64,000 nt of DNA, from NCBI RefSeq assembly GCF_002252475.1, contig NZ_NNRK01000034.1, positions 868,001 to 932,000 on the forward strand, in the 5' to 3' direction. The notes under the pieces are model-generated. The model was not told the origin of the DNA and searched no databases. It saw nothing but the letters and a program-made list of their open reading frames with translations. Shown one piece after another: positions 17,825 to 27,483 of this stretch (its first letter is position 1; every line of letters begins with the position of its first letter). Source of the DNA: Brucella rhizosphaerae (GTDB taxonomy: Bacteria > Pseudomonadota > Alphaproteobacteria > Rhizobiales > Rhizobiaceae). The translations under genes were made by a program, and so were the position numbers.

Positions 17825-18232
17825 CTAACTGCCGTTTGTATTGTCCTTTGGGGACAGGCTTTTCATGACTGCTGCATAATTGCGTCCAAGGCTTTCAAAC
17901 AAAGCGTTTTCGCCAGTTGGTGGGGCCACGGAAAGGGTCGTGCCGTCATTGCCTAATGTGACGAAGACAACCTGATCCTGAGGGTGGCCTGCGATGGCTA
18001 TAGCACCAATACGCTGCGCTTCGCTGGTGTCGAGCGCAGGCATGTTGAACAGAACTTCTCCGCCCACGCGTTCTGCTGCCTTGGCAAGGGCAGTATCAAA
18101 TCCCTCGATCAGAACGTCGATGGCTCCGAGCGCGAATTCAAGCTCGACTGCTTCCAGCGTCATGACATCCTGATCGGCCTCAGCAGCGCTGGATGTAGCT
18201 GGCACATGGCCATTATGAAGGGTGCGATCCAT
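17825..18232 (-). CDS. Hypothetical protein
   Basis: The open frame extends to 18304, but the ATG at 18232 has GGAGAGG at proper distance and gives 135 residues. The protein is acidic at its N-terminus with E-A-A-E-A-D and has a predicted helix at about residues 30-60 (VELEFALGAIDVLIEGFDTALAKAAERVGG). A mixed strand region VVFVTLGNDGTTLSVAP follows. There is no signal peptide or membrane helix. I do not recognise the family; it stands alone between the deacetylase gene and a repeat. Confidence 0.65.
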   Translation of the reverse strand: MDRTLHNGHVPATSSAAEADQDVMTLEAVELEFALGAIDVLIEGFDTALAKAAERVGGEVLFNMPALDTSEAQRIGAIAIAGHPQDQVVFVTLGNDGTTLSVAPPTGENALFESLGRNYAAVMKSLSPKDNTNGS

Positions 18233-18430
18233 GTCGTCCTCTCCGACGAATCCGAAAAAAGCCCCCATATACCCGATCATGCCCTTCGTTAGAAGTTGCT
18301 GCAATAGCTTTTATATTGATTTCACTCTATTTTTCCCGCTCATTTTGTATAGCTGGCTGAATTGACAGCATACGAGCTGCCTTTTCCTTTTGCGTTGGGG
18401 TACTCTCTGTTATGCATGGATGCGGCTTTT

Positions 18431-18530
18431 AGAGCGCATCCTGAAAAGTGTAAGACAGTTTTCGGGGAAGATGTGCGTAAAACAAATAATTAGCGCGCGA
18501 TCTGATTCAACAAGATTCAAACGCGCTCTG
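18431..18530. repeat. Dispersed intergenic repeat, subtype B, copy 2 (full length)
   Basis: About 100 bases. It begins agagcgcatcctgaaaagtg, then TTTTCGG, then gatgtgcgtaaaacaaata, and ends with acgcgctct, which is inverse to the first bases of the unit. It ends 20 bases before the start of the DUF1499 gene and thus forms its leader. Confidence 0.75.
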
Positions 18531-18549
18531 AATGCTTCCGGGAACTCGC

Positions 18550-19338
18550 ATGAGAAAACTTCGCTATCAACGCCGACAGTCGCGCGCAGCTATTTGGGCT
18601 TTGCGATTTGGCGTATTTGCAGCGGTTCTGTCAGCGCTTGGCCTTCTCCTGCACAGGTTTGGAAAGCTTGAAACGCCTGACTTCGTTCACGTTGCGGCTC
18701 TCAGTGGCATTGTTGCGATACTCGCGCTTGTATGTGCCGCAATAGGGCTGCGTAATCTGTGGGTGAGTGGTGATAAGGGCGGCGCGCGCTCCTTTTGGGC
18801 CAGCTTTCTGGCATTTTCAGTTTTGCTACCGCTCTGTTTTGCCGGTTCCCTTTGGTATGGCTCGCCACAGCTTTATGATCTGACGACTGACTTTGAGACG
18901 CCTCCGCAGTTTCCATCAACAATGCCCCCGCGCTTACCACGAATGAACCCGCTATCGGTTGATGTAAGCGGGGATATGTTGGGACAAATGTCGGCCTATC
19001 CTGATGTGATGGGGCGTCGTTATCCGGCAGCTCCAGATCGGGTTGCGCAAGGGGTAGAAAATACGCTCAAAGCCTTTGGCTGGACGAAAGTCAGCCGCGA
19101 TATTCCATTGCCTGTGCAGAATGCAATGCGGTTCGCAGCAACGGCACACAGCTCTATTCTTGGTTTGAAGAGCGATGTGGTTATTCGTCTGCTTGATGAG
19201 GGCGAAACGACTTATGTGGATATGCGGTCTTTGTCGCGGTATGGCCACCACGATATGGGGCTGAATGCCGCCTTCATCACCGAGTTTCTGTCTGCGCTCG
19301 AAGGTGAGGTCAACAAAGCGCCAGCCGATGTCGAGTGA
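18550..19338 (+). CDS. DUF1499-family membrane protein
   Basis: The 262-residue protein has three N-terminal membrane helices (about residues 20-42, 48-72 and 84-106) and then a soluble domain of about 140 residues ending the protein. This has the DUF1499 features YPAAPDRVAQGVENTLKAFGW and SDVVIRLLDEGETTYVDMRSLSRYGHHDMGLN. The family's function is not known. The ATG at 18550 has a GGGA before it; ATG 18532 in the same frame is a second choice. Its stop abuts the stop of the convergent hydrolase gene without a gap. Confidence 0.83.
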   Translation: MRKLRYQRRQSRAAIWALRFGVFAAVLSALGLLLHRFGKLETPDFVHVAALSGIVAILALVCAAIGLRNLWVSGDKGGARSFWASFLAFSVLLPLCFAGSLWYGSPQLYDLTTDFETPPQFPSTMPPRLPRMNPLSVDVSGDMLGQMSAYPDVMGRRYPAAPDRVAQGVENTLKAFGWTKVSRDIPLPVQNAMRFAATAHSSILGLKSDVVIRLLDEGETTYVDMRSLSRYGHHDMGLNAAFITEFLSALEGEVNKAPADVE

Positions 19339-20244
19339 TTAGCGCGGCTGATAGATACCGTTTAGCGATGGATTGCCATCGGTGATGATTTCGCCACGTC
19401 CGACGAGATCTTCGAGATGCGCTAATACGGATAGGGCCGCAGCGCCATGCAGGCGGGGATCGGTATCGCGATAGATGGCTTTGACCATATCTGGAATGGT
19501 ACGGTCGCCTTGCACAATCCGTTCCAGTATCGCGCGCTCACGCATTTTACGATGCGCGCGCAGTCCCCTTACGAAAGCAGCAGGTTTGGTGACAGCACCG
19601 CCGTGGCCCGGTAGATAGACGCTATCATCGCGTTCAAGCAGCTTTTCAAGTGAGGCCATATAGTCACTCATTGAACCGTCCGGTGGTGCAACGATGGACG
19701 TTGCCCATGCCATCACGTGATCGGCAGAAAACAGAATACCAGTGTCTTCGAGGCCAAAAGCCATATGGTTGGCCGCGTGACCCGGTGTGTGAATGCCGCG
19801 CAGGGCCCAGCCGTCTCCATCTATCTTCTCGCCATCAGGCAGAGCCAGGTCGGGTGAAAAATCAGTATCAGCGCTGGCCTCAAGAAAGTTTACCTCGCCA
19901 CTATAATAAGGGCGGGCGGGGCGATGTGGGCCTTCGGCAACGACAAGAGCGCCGGTCCGTTCCTTCAGTCGCTTTGCAAGAGGGGAATGATCCCTATGGG
20001 TATGGCTTACAAAAATATGGCTCACTGGACGTCCGGAGATAGCAGCGAGAAGAGCCTGAAAATGCGCTTCATCCTCTGGGCCAGGATCGATGACGGCAAG
20101 CGTATCTGTCCCTATGATATAGCTGTTTGTGCCATGAAATGTAAAAGCGCTCGGATTATTCGCAGTCAGGCGGAGCAGGTCTTTACGCAAGGCAACCGGC
20201 GCCCCATATTCCGGGGAGAAGCTGCCGTCGAAATCAAGCGCCAT
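19339..20244 (-). CDS. Metallo-beta-lactamase-fold hydrolase (LACTB2/GloB-like)
   Basis: The 301-residue protein has the metal-binding motif SHTHRDHS at about residues 81-88, further ligands in HTPGHAANHMAF (about 152-163) and FSADHVM (172-178), and the late histidine in YLPGHGG (about 213). After about residue 235 there is a winged-helix-like C-terminal domain (ERAILERIVQGDRTIPDMVKAIY), the layout of LACTB2-type proteins, which can be hydrolases of thioesters, esters or nucleic acids. A TTG at 20256 is in frame; the ATG at 20244 is preferred. The gene is alone and divergent from bioY. Confidence 0.86.
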   Translation of the reverse strand: MALDFDGSFSPEYGAPVALRKDLLRLTANNPSAFTFHGTNSYIIGTDTLAVIDPGPEDEAHFQALLAAISGRPVSHIFVSHTHRDHSPLAKRLKERTGALVVAEGPHRPARPYYSGEVNFLEASADTDFSPDLALPDGEKIDGDGWALRGIHTPGHAANHMAFGLEDTGILFSADHVMAWATSIVAPPDGSMSDYMASLEKLLERDDSVYLPGHGGAVTKPAAFVRGLRAHRKMRERAILERIVQGDRTIPDMVKAIYRDTDPRLHGAAALSVLAHLEDLVGRGEIITDGNPSLNGIYQPR

Positions 20245-20383
20245 TGAATAATCCAACTCGTTCTGGTTTGCCGGTTTATGTTTGTTGCAATTCTTCGAAC
20301 GGCTTAGGACGAATATAGTCCGGTTTCAAATGATTATCTGGTGAAGCGATACTCACAGCGCCGATTTTAGGAGTGAGATAAAG

Positions 20384-20983
20384 ATGCGTCAGAGAAATAA
20401 ATCAAAAATTGCCGTGGCGTCTCTTCCAGCTGGCTACTTGCAAACCAAGCAACTGACACGGGCTTTCCGGTTTGTTGTGCTGGCAATTCTTGGTAGCGCT
20501 GTTCTCACGATCGCGGCGAATATCAAGGTTGATCTTCACTACGTCAATGTGACGATGCAGACCGCAGCACTCTTTGCAATCTCGGCGCTTTACGGTTCAC
20601 GTCTCGCTGTTGCCACCGTCGCACTTTATCTGCTTGAGGGCGCTCTCGGCATGCCCGTTTTCACCGGAACGCCTGAAAAGGGCGTCGGCCTTGCCTATAT
20701 GATGGGGCCGACTGGTGGTTATCTTCTTTCTTATCTCTTTGCCGCGTGGATGATTGGTCGGGCTGCGGATAAGGGGCTCGCACACAAGCCGCTTGCGCTT
20801 GGCGGCGTCATGCTGCTTGCCGAGGCCGTCGTGCTCGTCATGGGCGCAGGCTGGATGGCTTATTTGTATGGTCTTGAAAAAAGCATCGCCTTTGGCTTTG
20901 GTGCCTTCATTATCGCCGACCTGGTCAAGCTTGCACTCGCGGCCTGCGGTGTTCCGGCAGCGTTGGCTCTATTCAAACGTTGA
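20384..20983 (+). CDS. bioY: Biotin transporter S-component BioY
   Basis: The 199-residue protein has six predicted membrane helices. The BioY family features are VNVTMQTAALFAISALYG near residues 48-66, ALYLLEGALGMPVF near 78-92 and YMMGPTGGYLLSYLFAA near 104-121. BioY binds biotin and works alone or with the ATPase module BioMN; bioM and bioN are not adjacent. The ATG at 20384 has GGAGTGAG before it. The region before it contains TTATC in gattatctgg, half of a BioR box at most, so biotin-dependent control is not shown. Confidence 0.9.
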   Translation: MRQRNKSKIAVASLPAGYLQTKQLTRAFRFVVLAILGSAVLTIAANIKVDLHYVNVTMQTAALFAISALYGSRLAVATVALYLLEGALGMPVFTGTPEKGVGLAYMMGPTGGYLLSYLFAAWMIGRAADKGLAHKPLALGGVMLLAEAVVLVMGAGWMAYLYGLEKSIAFGFGAFIIADLVKLALAACGVPAALALFKR

Positions 20984-21010
20984 TCAGCACAAACCATTGA
21001 TAAATTTCAA

Positions 21011-21037
21011 AGGTCGAGTTTATTGCTCGGCCTTTTT
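21011..21037 (+). terminator. Intrinsic terminator of bioY
   Basis: A 7-bp stem (21012-21018 with 21026-21032, one G-T pair) is followed by five T residues. Confidence 0.75.
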
Positions 21038-21095
21038 CATAACTTTGTTGAAACTGCTTTGCGATTGACAATCCATGGGCTGCAAAGCTTTGTAT

Positions 21096-21130
21096 GAGCG
21101 GGTCCCGAAAATTGTGAACAGGTTTTCGGA
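21096..21130. repeat. Truncated dispersed repeat, subtype B, copy 3
   Basis: Only the left core is present (gagcgggtcccgaaaattgtgaac, then TTTTCGG). The right half found at 18431 and 46174 is missing. It lies about 30 bases before the allA start. Confidence 0.6.
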
Positions 21131-21162
21131 GCTGCATGAAATTGACTTGTGGGGAGGGAAGC

Positions 21163-21684
21163 GTGAAGTTTGAAGTGCTGGAAGTTGAGCCGCTGACAAA
21201 AGCAGCTTTTGTGCCGTTTGGGGATGTTATCGAGGTGGATGGCGCTGAACGGCGTCTTATCAACAATGGCACGACGGAGCGCTTTCATGATCTTGCCCAT
21301 GTCGAGGCTGCCGGTACTGACGCACGGGTTCTGATCAATATCTTTCGCGGTCAGTCTTTTGCAGCGCCCATCGATATTGTGATGATGGAGCGGCATCCAT
21401 TCGGATCGCAGGCTTTCATTCCTTTGAATGGCAGATCTTTCCTGGTTGTCGTTGCAGAAGATGCGGAAGGTAAACCTGCCCGACCAAGAGCATTTCTTGC
21501 GCGAGGTGATCAGGGTGTCAATTATTGGCGCAATGTCTGGCATCATCCGCTTGTATCCCTTGAGCAGACGTCAGATTTTCTTATTGTTGACCGGGCGGGC
21601 ATTGAGGATAATCTGGAGGAATATTTCCTTCTGGATGTCGCCTATCGTATTGAGACAATCCCGGCTTTTGAAACGCAAATCTGA
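21163..21684 (+). CDS. allA: Ureidoglycolate lyase (AllA)
   Basis: The 173-residue protein matches All[15 protein letters not shown] near the N-terminus, a cupin barrel with [39 protein letters not shown] in two parts near residues 59-100, and the [13 protein letters not shown] metal/substrate region near 117-129. It splits ureidoglycolate to glyoxylate and urea, a late step of allantoin breakdown. A frame extends to an ATG at 21136, inside the repeat border, but the GTG at 21163 has a good GGGAGGG site and removes a non-homologous start. It is followed after eight bases by the hydroxyisourate hydrolase gene. Confidence 0.9.
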   Translation: MKFEVLEVEPLTKAAFVPFGDVIEVDGAERRLINNGTTERFHDLAHVEAAGTDARVLINIFRGQSFAAPIDIVMMERHPFGSQAFIPLNGRSFLVVVAEDAEGKPARPRAFLARGDQGVNYWRNVWHHPLVSLEQTSDFLIVDRAGIEDNLEEYFLLDVAYRIETIPAFETQI

Positions 21685-21692
21685 GGATCAAA

Positions 21693-22049
21693 ATGGGCAA
21701 GCTATCCACACATGTTCTTGACACTGCGCATGGTAGCCCGGCGGCCGCGATGCGGATTGAGCTTTATCGGCTTGGAGCATTGGGAAAGACTGAGCTGCTC
21801 AAACGCACCGTAACTAATCTCGACGGTCGCACGGATGAACCGCTGCTGAGCGGTATTGAAATGCAGGAAGGTACTTATGAGCTGCAATTTCATGTCGCCG
21901 AATATTTTGAAGCGCGTGGTGCCGACGTTGCCAACCCTCCGTTTCTCGACCTGATTCCAATCCGGTTCGCAATTGCCGACGAGGACGGCAATTATCATGT
22001 GCCGCTTCTGGTCAGCCCCTGGTCCTATTCGACCTATCGCGGAAGCTGA
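21693..22049 (+). CDS. uraH: 5-hydroxyisourate hydrolase (transthyretin-like)
   Basis: The 118-residue protein has the family's signatures at both ends: [14 protein letters not shown] with the catalytic histidine near the N-terminus, and the C-terminal [17 protein letters not shown]-like ([15 protein letters not shown]) and [14 protein letters not shown] lie between. It hydrolyses 5-hydroxyisourate, the urate oxidase product, to OHCU. Together with allA it forms a two-gene purine-catabolism unit; urate oxidase and OHCU decarboxylase genes are not in the window. Confidence 0.93.
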   Translation: MGKLSTHVLDTAHGSPAAAMRIELYRLGALGKTELLKRTVTNLDGRTDEPLLSGIEMQEGTYELQFHVAEYFEARGADVANPPFLDLIPIRFAIADEDGNYHVPLLVSPWSYSTYRGS

Positions 22050-22076
22050 CTTATCCCCCTTTGATTGAGAGCCGTT

Positions 22077-22109
22077 AAGCTCCCCGCATTATCAACGCGA
22101 GGAGCTTTT
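22077..22109 (+). terminator. Hairpin after uraH that also contains the next gene's ribosome binding site
   Basis: AAGCTCC-CCGC (22077-22087) pairs with GCG-A-GGAGCTT (22097-22107), followed by T residues. It looks like the uraH terminator, but GAGGAG inside its right arm is also the ribosome binding site of the DUF2793 gene starting at 22112. Confidence 0.7.
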
Positions 22110-22111
22110 CT

Positions 22112-22948
22112 ATGGATCAAACGCCTAATCTCAAACTTCCCTACATCATGCCCAGTCAGGCGCAGAAGCACGTCACGCATAATGAGGCGTTGCGATTGCT
22201 TGATGCGGTCGTGCATCTCAGTGTGAAATCGCGGGTACAGACTGGCGCACCCGTCACACCCGAATCTGGTGAACGACATATCATTGCAAGCCCCGCCACC
22301 GGGCTGTGGGCCGGAAAAGACGGAATGATAGCCTTCTTTGTTGATGACGGCTGGTCGTTCGTTGCCGTCGCAAAAGGCTGGTTAGCCTATGTCGAGGATG
22401 AAGGCAGGCTGCTGGTATTCAATGGCACGCAGTGGGAGGTCACAGGCTCTGTACCCGCTAGCCTGTCATTGTCAATGCTTGGTGTGCAAGCAACAGCGGA
22501 TGCAATCAACCGCTTTGCAATATCATCAGAAGCAAGCCTTTTTAACAATGCCGGTGCGGGTCATCAGATCAAAGTCAACAAACAGGCGGCAACACATACA
22601 GCCAGCCTTTTGTTCCAGTCAGGCTGGACCGGGCACGCGGAGATGGGGCTGAATGGCGACAACAATTTCAGTGTCAAGGTTGGCGATGATGTCGGCAATT
22701 GGCGGGAAGCAGTTAAAGTCGACCGCGCAACCGGAAACGTCGCTGTCGGCTCCATATGGCCTGAGACACGGCTTCATGTCGACGGTCCCATTCGCCCTGC
22801 ATCGTTTACGGTCGCAGGCTTGCCGTCAGCCGCAGTCCACGGAGCAGGGGCGATGGTTTTTGTAAGCAATGCCAGTACAGGTCCGCAAATGGCCTACTCA
22901 AATGGCGCTGGTTGGCTGAGTATGCGCACGGGCACAGCGATCACCTAA
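22112..22948 (+). CDS. DUF2793 protein, phage/GTA surface-protein-like
   Basis: The 278-residue protein begins DQTPNLKLPYIMPSQAQKHVTHNEALRLLDAVV, the hallmark of DUF2793, found in phage and gene-transfer-agent spike or tail-associated proteins of Alphaproteobacteria. The N-terminal 110 residues form this domain (ending near FNGTQWE), and the rest is a beta-rich part with WTGHAEMGLNGDNNFSVKVG and DGPIRPASFTVAGLP, resembling the C-terminal ends of phage fibres. There is no other phage gene near it. A role as a remote gene of the GTA-like cluster at 58.5 kb is possible. The ribosome binding site lies in a hairpin. Confidence 0.8.
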   Translation: MDQTPNLKLPYIMPSQAQKHVTHNEALRLLDAVVHLSVKSRVQTGAPVTPESGERHIIASPATGLWAGKDGMIAFFVDDGWSFVAVAKGWLAYVEDEGRLLVFNGTQWEVTGSVPASLSLSMLGVQATADAINRFAISSEASLFNNAGAGHQIKVNKQAATHTASLLFQSGWTGHAEMGLNGDNNFSVKVGDDVGNWREAVKVDRATGNVAVGSIWPETRLHVDGPIRPASFTVAGLPSAAVHGAGAMVFVSNASTGPQMAYSNGAGWLSMRTGTAIT

Positions 22949-23085
22949 TGTTCTGATTGTTTTTTACCACCGCATCTCTGCCGAAAGTTATCTCACATTT
23001 TGAGGGGTGCGCTATCAGTCCGACACGGCGGTTTTGCGGTGTCCTCTGACCGCAATTTACCAAATTCACTCAGACAACGGCAATT

Positions 23086-24111
23086 TCAGATAATACCAGC
23101 CTTTTTGGCCTGTAATGACAGATGCTCATGAATAATCATGGTGCCGCCGCTTCCTTGCAGTGGTGCGGGATCCTGAGTCGCACGCGCCTCCTTGGGTGTA
23201 AGTCCGAAGCGGACTTTAAAAGCCTTGGTCAGCTGTGTGCCATCGTGGAATCCACAACGATAGGCAACTTCCTTCAAGGAAATAGCTTTGCCTTTCTGAT
23301 CGACGACAATTCGGTAGGCGAGATCCAGTCTCTTGTCGCGGATCACTTTGGCGACGCCTTCGTCCGGTTCAAATGCGCGATAAAGATGCGAGCGCGACAT
23401 ACGGAAATGCTGTTGTATCGAATAAGGACCGAGAAGTGGGTTTGTGATGTTCTTGTCGATATAAGCGAGAATGCGGTTGCGTATAGGCAGGTTGGTCGTG
23501 TCACTTTCAACCGAACCGTTATCTGTACCCTTGATGCATGATGCCAACAGCACCATCATCGCGTCCTTGGCGGCAATGGAGTCCATAGCAGAAAGCTCCT
23601 GAACGACGTCATACAAGTCTCGCAGATATTCAAACAGGAGCCGGGTCGCTGGAGCTTCGGCTGTGAGCACGATGCCATGCAGGTTACGCCAGCCAACAAG
23701 CTTCTCGACCTCCTGACGTGGCATGATGACAGTCAGACGAGCGCCTGTCTCGGCTTGACTGGATATAACTTGTGCCATGTCGATGACGAAAATATCACCG
23801 GGCTTCGCAGAGACAGCGATGCCATTGAAGTCACCGACCAGAGTGCCAGCCAACATGACTTGGAGCACATAATGATCAAGCCCACCACGAGCGATAATGT
23901 TCGTTGTACGCTCATAGTGCTGGTTGTTGAAGGTCGTGGAGCCAATCAGCATGTTGCCAAAGGGATAAGAGCGCACCGTGCCGGTAAAGCCTCTTCCCGC
24001 GTCATCTTTTATGGATGATACCTCATAGAACAATTTGACTGCATCACGCCAGAAATCGTCGCGAATTTCAGTCCCGACCATATCAGTCGATAAAAAAAGT
24101 TCTTCGGTCAT
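23086..24111 (-). CDS. AraC-family transcriptional regulator
   Basis: The 341-residue protein has an N-terminal AraC-binding-like half (about residues 20-190, with ERTTNIIARGGLDHYVLQVMLAG and PGDIFVIDMAQV) and a C-terminal pair of helix-turn-helix motifs. The latter begin at about 225: YSIQQHFRMSRSHLYRAFE and SLKEVAYRCGFHDGTQLTKAFKVRFGLTPKEAR. Such regulators usually sense small molecules and activate transport or catabolic genes. The ATG at 24141 is also in frame, but that at 24111 has GAGGG in front. It lies downstream of betB on the same strand, separated by a terminator, so it is not clearly part of the bet operon. Confidence 0.9.
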   Translation of the reverse strand: MTEELFLSTDMVGTEIRDDFWRDAVKLFYEVSSIKDDAGRGFTGTVRSYPFGNMLIGSTTFNNQHYERTTNIIARGGLDHYVLQVMLAGTLVGDFNGIAVSAKPGDIFVIDMAQVISSQAETGARLTVIMPRQEVEKLVGWRNLHGIVLTAEAPATRLLFEYLRDLYDVVQELSAMDSIAAKDAMMVLLASCIKGTDNGSVESDTTNLPIRNRILAYIDKNITNPLLGPYSIQQHFRMSRSHLYRAFEPDEGVAKVIRDKRLDLAYRIVVDQKGKAISLKEVAYRCGFHDGTQLTKAFKVRFGLTPKEARATQDPAPLQGSGGTMIIHEHLSLQAKKAGII

Positions 24112-24278
24112 CGGTCCCTCGTCGTGGGAAGCTATTATCATGTTTCCGACGCAGGTTGTTCGATAAAAGCAATCAATTAATTGTTAAAATTCAATATAAT
24201 TAGAAGGTATACATAATAATTTTGAGAAGTGTCAGGTTATCGACTGATATTGTGTTGTAAATATAATAAAAATTGATA

Positions 24279-24326
24279 AATAAAAAATTCCCGCAATATT
24301 AGAGACATCTAATATTGCGGGAATTT
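24279..24326 (-). terminator. Strong terminator of the bet operon
   Basis: A perfect 19-bp stem (24285-24303 with 24308-24326) and 4-base loop is followed, reading on the minus strand, by a T-rich run. It lies about 20 bases after the betB stop. Confidence 0.92.
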
Positions 24327-24347
24327 CAAATAAATGCAGAACAAATC

Positions 24348-25811
24348 TTAGTACGGGCTGTCGACCTTGCCCATTTCTACATACACAGTCTTGATCTGGC
24401 TGTAATGCGTCAGAGCTGCTATGCCGTTTTCACGTCCAATGCCGGATTGTTTGTAACCGCCGAAGGGGACTTCGACAGGTGTAAGATTATAGGCGTTGAT
24501 CCAGCAGGTCCCCGCCTTGATTTGCCCTATTACACGATGACCACGTGCGATGTCGGCCGTAAAGACGCCAGCGGCCAGACCGAATTCCGTATCGTTGGCG
24601 CGTGCAATGACCTCATCCTCGTCGGAGAAGTCCAGGATGCTCATGACAGGTCCGAAGATTTCTTCCCGCGCGATCGTCATATCGTCTGTCACGTCTGTGA
24701 AGACTGTTGGCTCGATGAAACAGCCCTTGTCAAAACCCTGCAGCTTGGGAACGCCACCGCCATAGGCCAGAGTTGCACCTTCGGCCTTACCTTTTTCGAT
24801 ATAGGACAGAACCTTATCGCGCTGCGCGACATTGACGAGGGGCCCCATCTGGGTCGCTTCATCCAACGGATCGCCGATGCGGATTTTACGCGTGCGTTCA
24901 ACAAGACGTTCCACAAAGCGTTCGCGTATAGTCTTATGAACGAACACACGGGTGCCGTTTGAACAGACCTGGCCCGTTGAATAGAAATTGCCGAGCATTG
25001 CTCCGCCGATCGCGCTTTCAAGATCGGCATCATCAAAGACGATAATTGGCGATTTGCCACCGAGTTCCATCGTGACATGCTTCAGATGTTCGCCAGCCTG
25101 TGACATGATGCGTTTGCCAGTCGGAACAGAGCCGGTCAGTGAAACTTTTGCTGTAAGACGATGGTTGACGAGAGCTGCGCCCACATCGCCAAAACCCTGC
25201 ACAACATTGAACAGGCCATCGGGAAGGCCAGCTTCCTTATAGGCTTCCGCCAAAGCAAGGGCAGAGAGCGGAGTGTTTTCCGATGGCTTGAAGATGAAAG
25301 CATTGCCCATGGCGAGCGCCGGAGCAGATTTCCATGCCGCGATCTGAATAGGATAATTCCATGCCCCAATGCCGACGCAGATGCCAAGCGCTTCGCGGCG
25401 GGTATAGGCGAACGAGCCGCCAAGTTCCACAAACTCGCCATTGAAGCCAGAGATGATGCCGCCGAAGAATTCAAGCGCATCCGCAGCCGAAGCCGCGTCG
25501 GCAACAAGCGTTTCCTGAAGCGCCTTACCGGTATCGAGTGTCTCAAGCTTCGAGAGTTTCTTGTTTTTCTCGCGTAAAATATCCGCCGTGCGGCGCAGAA
25601 TGCGGCCGCGCTCGACAGGCTTGAGTGCTGCCCATTCGCCCTGCGCCTTGAGTGCGGCCGCATAGGCTGCCTCAATCACGTCAGGCGTTGCCGAATAAAG
25701 CTTTGCGATTTCTTCGCCGGTTGCCGGATAGAAAACGGGAAGCGGCTTGCCCGCCTTGTCTTCTACAAATGCGCCACCGATGAAATGCGAGGCTTTGGGT
25801 TGTACTTTCAT
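24348..25811 (-). CDS. betB: Betaine aldehyde dehydrogenase BetB
   Basis: The 487-residue enzyme oxidises betaine aldehyde to glycine betaine with NAD(P). The ALDH motifs are present: [30 protein letters not shown] near residues 150-180, [10 protein letters not shown] with the general-base glutamate near 250, and the catalytic cysteine in [13 protein letters not shown] near 286. [10 protein letters not shown] lies near 386. The ATG at 25811 has GAGGAG before it; the frame starts earlier at 25832, overlapping the betA stop, but is not likely used. It is the third gene of betI-betA-betB and has the operon's terminator after it. Confidence 0.94.
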   Translation of the reverse strand: MKVQPKASHFIGGAFVEDKAGKPLPVFYPATGEEIAKLYSATPDVIEAAYAAALKAQGEWAALKPVERGRILRRTADILREKNKKLSKLETLDTGKALQETLVADAASAADALEFFGGIISGFNGEFVELGGSFAYTRREALGICVGIGAWNYPIQIAAWKSAPALAMGNAFIFKPSENTPLSALALAEAYKEAGLPDGLFNVVQGFGDVGAALVNHRLTAKVSLTGSVPTGKRIMSQAGEHLKHVTMELGGKSPIIVFDDADLESAIGGAMLGNFYSTGQVCSNGTRVFVHKTIRERFVERLVERTRKIRIGDPLDEATQMGPLVNVAQRDKVLSYIEKGKAEGATLAYGGGVPKLQGFDKGCFIEPTVFTDVTDDMTIAREEIFGPVMSILDFSDEDEVIARANDTEFGLAAGVFTADIARGHRVIGQIKAGTCWINAYNLTPVEVPFGGYKQSGIGRENGIAALTHYSQIKTVYVEMGKVDSPY

Positions 25812-25831
25812 TTTATTCTCCTCGGGGTTCA

Positions 25832-27481
25832 TTAGCGGTCAGAAACTTGCCAGCGTGGGTTAATCCAGGGTTCCTGATTGGAACGCGCTAAGGGCGTGCG
25901 GCCAAGAATGTGATCAGAGGCCTTTTCGCCGGTCATAATAGACGGCCCATTGAGATTGCCGTTCGTTATACGCGGAAAAATCGACGAATCTGCAACACGC
26001 AGACCATCAACACCGATAACACGACATTCAGGGTCAACGACTGCCATCGGATCGTCAACTGCACCCATCTTACAGGTTCCGCAAGGATGGAAAGCGCTTT
26101 CCACATGTTCGCGGAGGAAGTTGTCGATTTCATCATCGGATTGTACATTTGCGCCGGGTTGAATTTCTGCACCGCTATAGGGTGCGAAAGCATCTTGTCC
26201 GAATATTTCTCGCGTTAGCCGCACGCAATGGCGGAAATCCGACCAGTCATCTTCGTGCGACATATAGTTGAACTGAATTTGCGGCTTTTCGCGTGGATTG
26301 GCCGAGCGAAGCGTCACGCTACCGCGCGATTTGGATCGCATCGGTCCGACATGTGCCTGAAATCCGTGGGACTCCGCTGCCGCCTTACCGTCATAGCGAA
26401 TGGCGACGGGCAGGAAGTGATACTGTATATCGGGGTATTCTATCCCGGCTTTCGAGCGCACGAAAGCGGCAGATTCAAAATGGTTGGTGGCACCATCTCC
26501 CGATTTGAAGAACAGCCATTGCGCGCCGATCATCGCTTTTGAGAAAAGGTTGAGCTTGGAGTAGAGCGTGATGGGCTGCGTGCATTCCTGCTGGATATAG
26601 ACTTCAAGATGATCCTGCAGATTCTGTCCCACACCGGGACGATCCACCACCACATCGATGCCGTGTTCTTTCAGCTGTGTCGCAGGGCCAATGCCCGACA
26701 ACATCAGAAGCTTTGGTGAGTTGATCGACGATGCCGCTATGATGACTTCACGGCGCGCACGAATGGTCGAGAATGTGCGGCCTGCTTCAATTTCAACGCC
26801 CACAGCGCGCTTGCCCTCGATCACGATCTTGCGTGCCAGGCCCTTGACGAGCTTTACATTGGGACGTTTTAAAGCCGGCTTCAGATAGGCATTGGCAGCC
26901 GACCAGCGTCGTCCATTATGGATTGTCTGCTCCATCGGGCCAAAGCCTTCCTGCTTTTGCCCGTTATAGTCTTCTGTGACTTCAAAACCCGCCTGATGTC
27001 CTGCATCCACGAAGGCTTTAAACAGCGGATTATCGCGTCGCCCACGCTGAATATGCAACGGGCCATCCGTTCCGCGCCAGCCATCCTGTCCGCCATGGGA
27101 GTTTTCCATGCGCTTGAAATAGGGCAGTACGTCAGCATAGGACCAGCCGCGTGCCCCGCTTTCTGACCAATGGTCGTAATCCCGTGCATGACCGCGCACA
27201 TAGACCATACCGTTGATCGAAGACGATCCGCCAACCACTTTGCCACGTGGCGTGACTAAGCTGCGTCCGCCGATATGCGGTTCGGGCTCAGTGGAAAAGC
27301 CCCAATCATAAGTTTCCATATTCATGGGGAAGGAGAGTGCAGCAGGCATCTGGATCAGCGGCCCGATGTCTGGGCCCCCAAATTCGATCACGATAACCGA
27401 ATGTCTGCCGTCTTCCGAAAGGCGATAGGCCATGGCTGAACCGGCAGAGCCAGAGCCAATAATAACGAAGTCCGCTTCCAT
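25832..27481 (-). CDS. betA: Choline dehydrogenase BetA
   Basis: The 549-residue flavoprotein of the GMC family oxidises choline to betaine aldehyde at the membrane. The FAD-binding GxGxxG is IIGSGSAGS at residues 6-14; the GMC signature 1 is in [20 protein letters not shown] near 77-96; signature 2 is [18 protein letters not shown] near 250-267. The C-terminal GMC part has [13 protein letters not shown] with the catalytic histidine near 466, and [17 protein letters not shown]. The ATG at 27481 has GGAG eight bases ahead; ATG 27487 overlaps the betI stop. Both would allow coupling to betI. Confidence 0.95.
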   Translation of the reverse strand: MEADFVIIGSGSAGSAMAYRLSEDGRHSVIVIEFGGPDIGPLIQMPAALSFPMNMETYDWGFSTEPEPHIGGRSLVTPRGKVVGGSSSINGMVYVRGHARDYDHWSESGARGWSYADVLPYFKRMENSHGGQDGWRGTDGPLHIQRGRRDNPLFKAFVDAGHQAGFEVTEDYNGQKQEGFGPMEQTIHNGRRWSAANAYLKPALKRPNVKLVKGLARKIVIEGKRAVGVEIEAGRTFSTIRARREVIIAASSINSPKLLMLSGIGPATQLKEHGIDVVVDRPGVGQNLQDHLEVYIQQECTQPITLYSKLNLFSKAMIGAQWLFFKSGDGATNHFESAAFVRSKAGIEYPDIQYHFLPVAIRYDGKAAAESHGFQAHVGPMRSKSRGSVTLRSANPREKPQIQFNYMSHEDDWSDFRHCVRLTREIFGQDAFAPYSGAEIQPGANVQSDDEIDNFLREHVESAFHPCGTCKMGAVDDPMAVVDPECRVIGVDGLRVADSSIFPRITNGNLNGPSIMTGEKASDHILGRTPLARSNQEPWINPRWQVSDR

Positions 27482-27483
27482 AC

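Noticed and set aside
20257-20383. Possible BioR operator before bioY
   Set aside because: Only TTATC of the TTATCTATAA-type box is present, in gattatctggtg; the other half does not match.
23000-23085. Terminator after the AraC gene
   Set aside because: A GACAC/GTGTC dyad is present near 23020, but the arms are short with inner mismatches and no T-run in the right direction.
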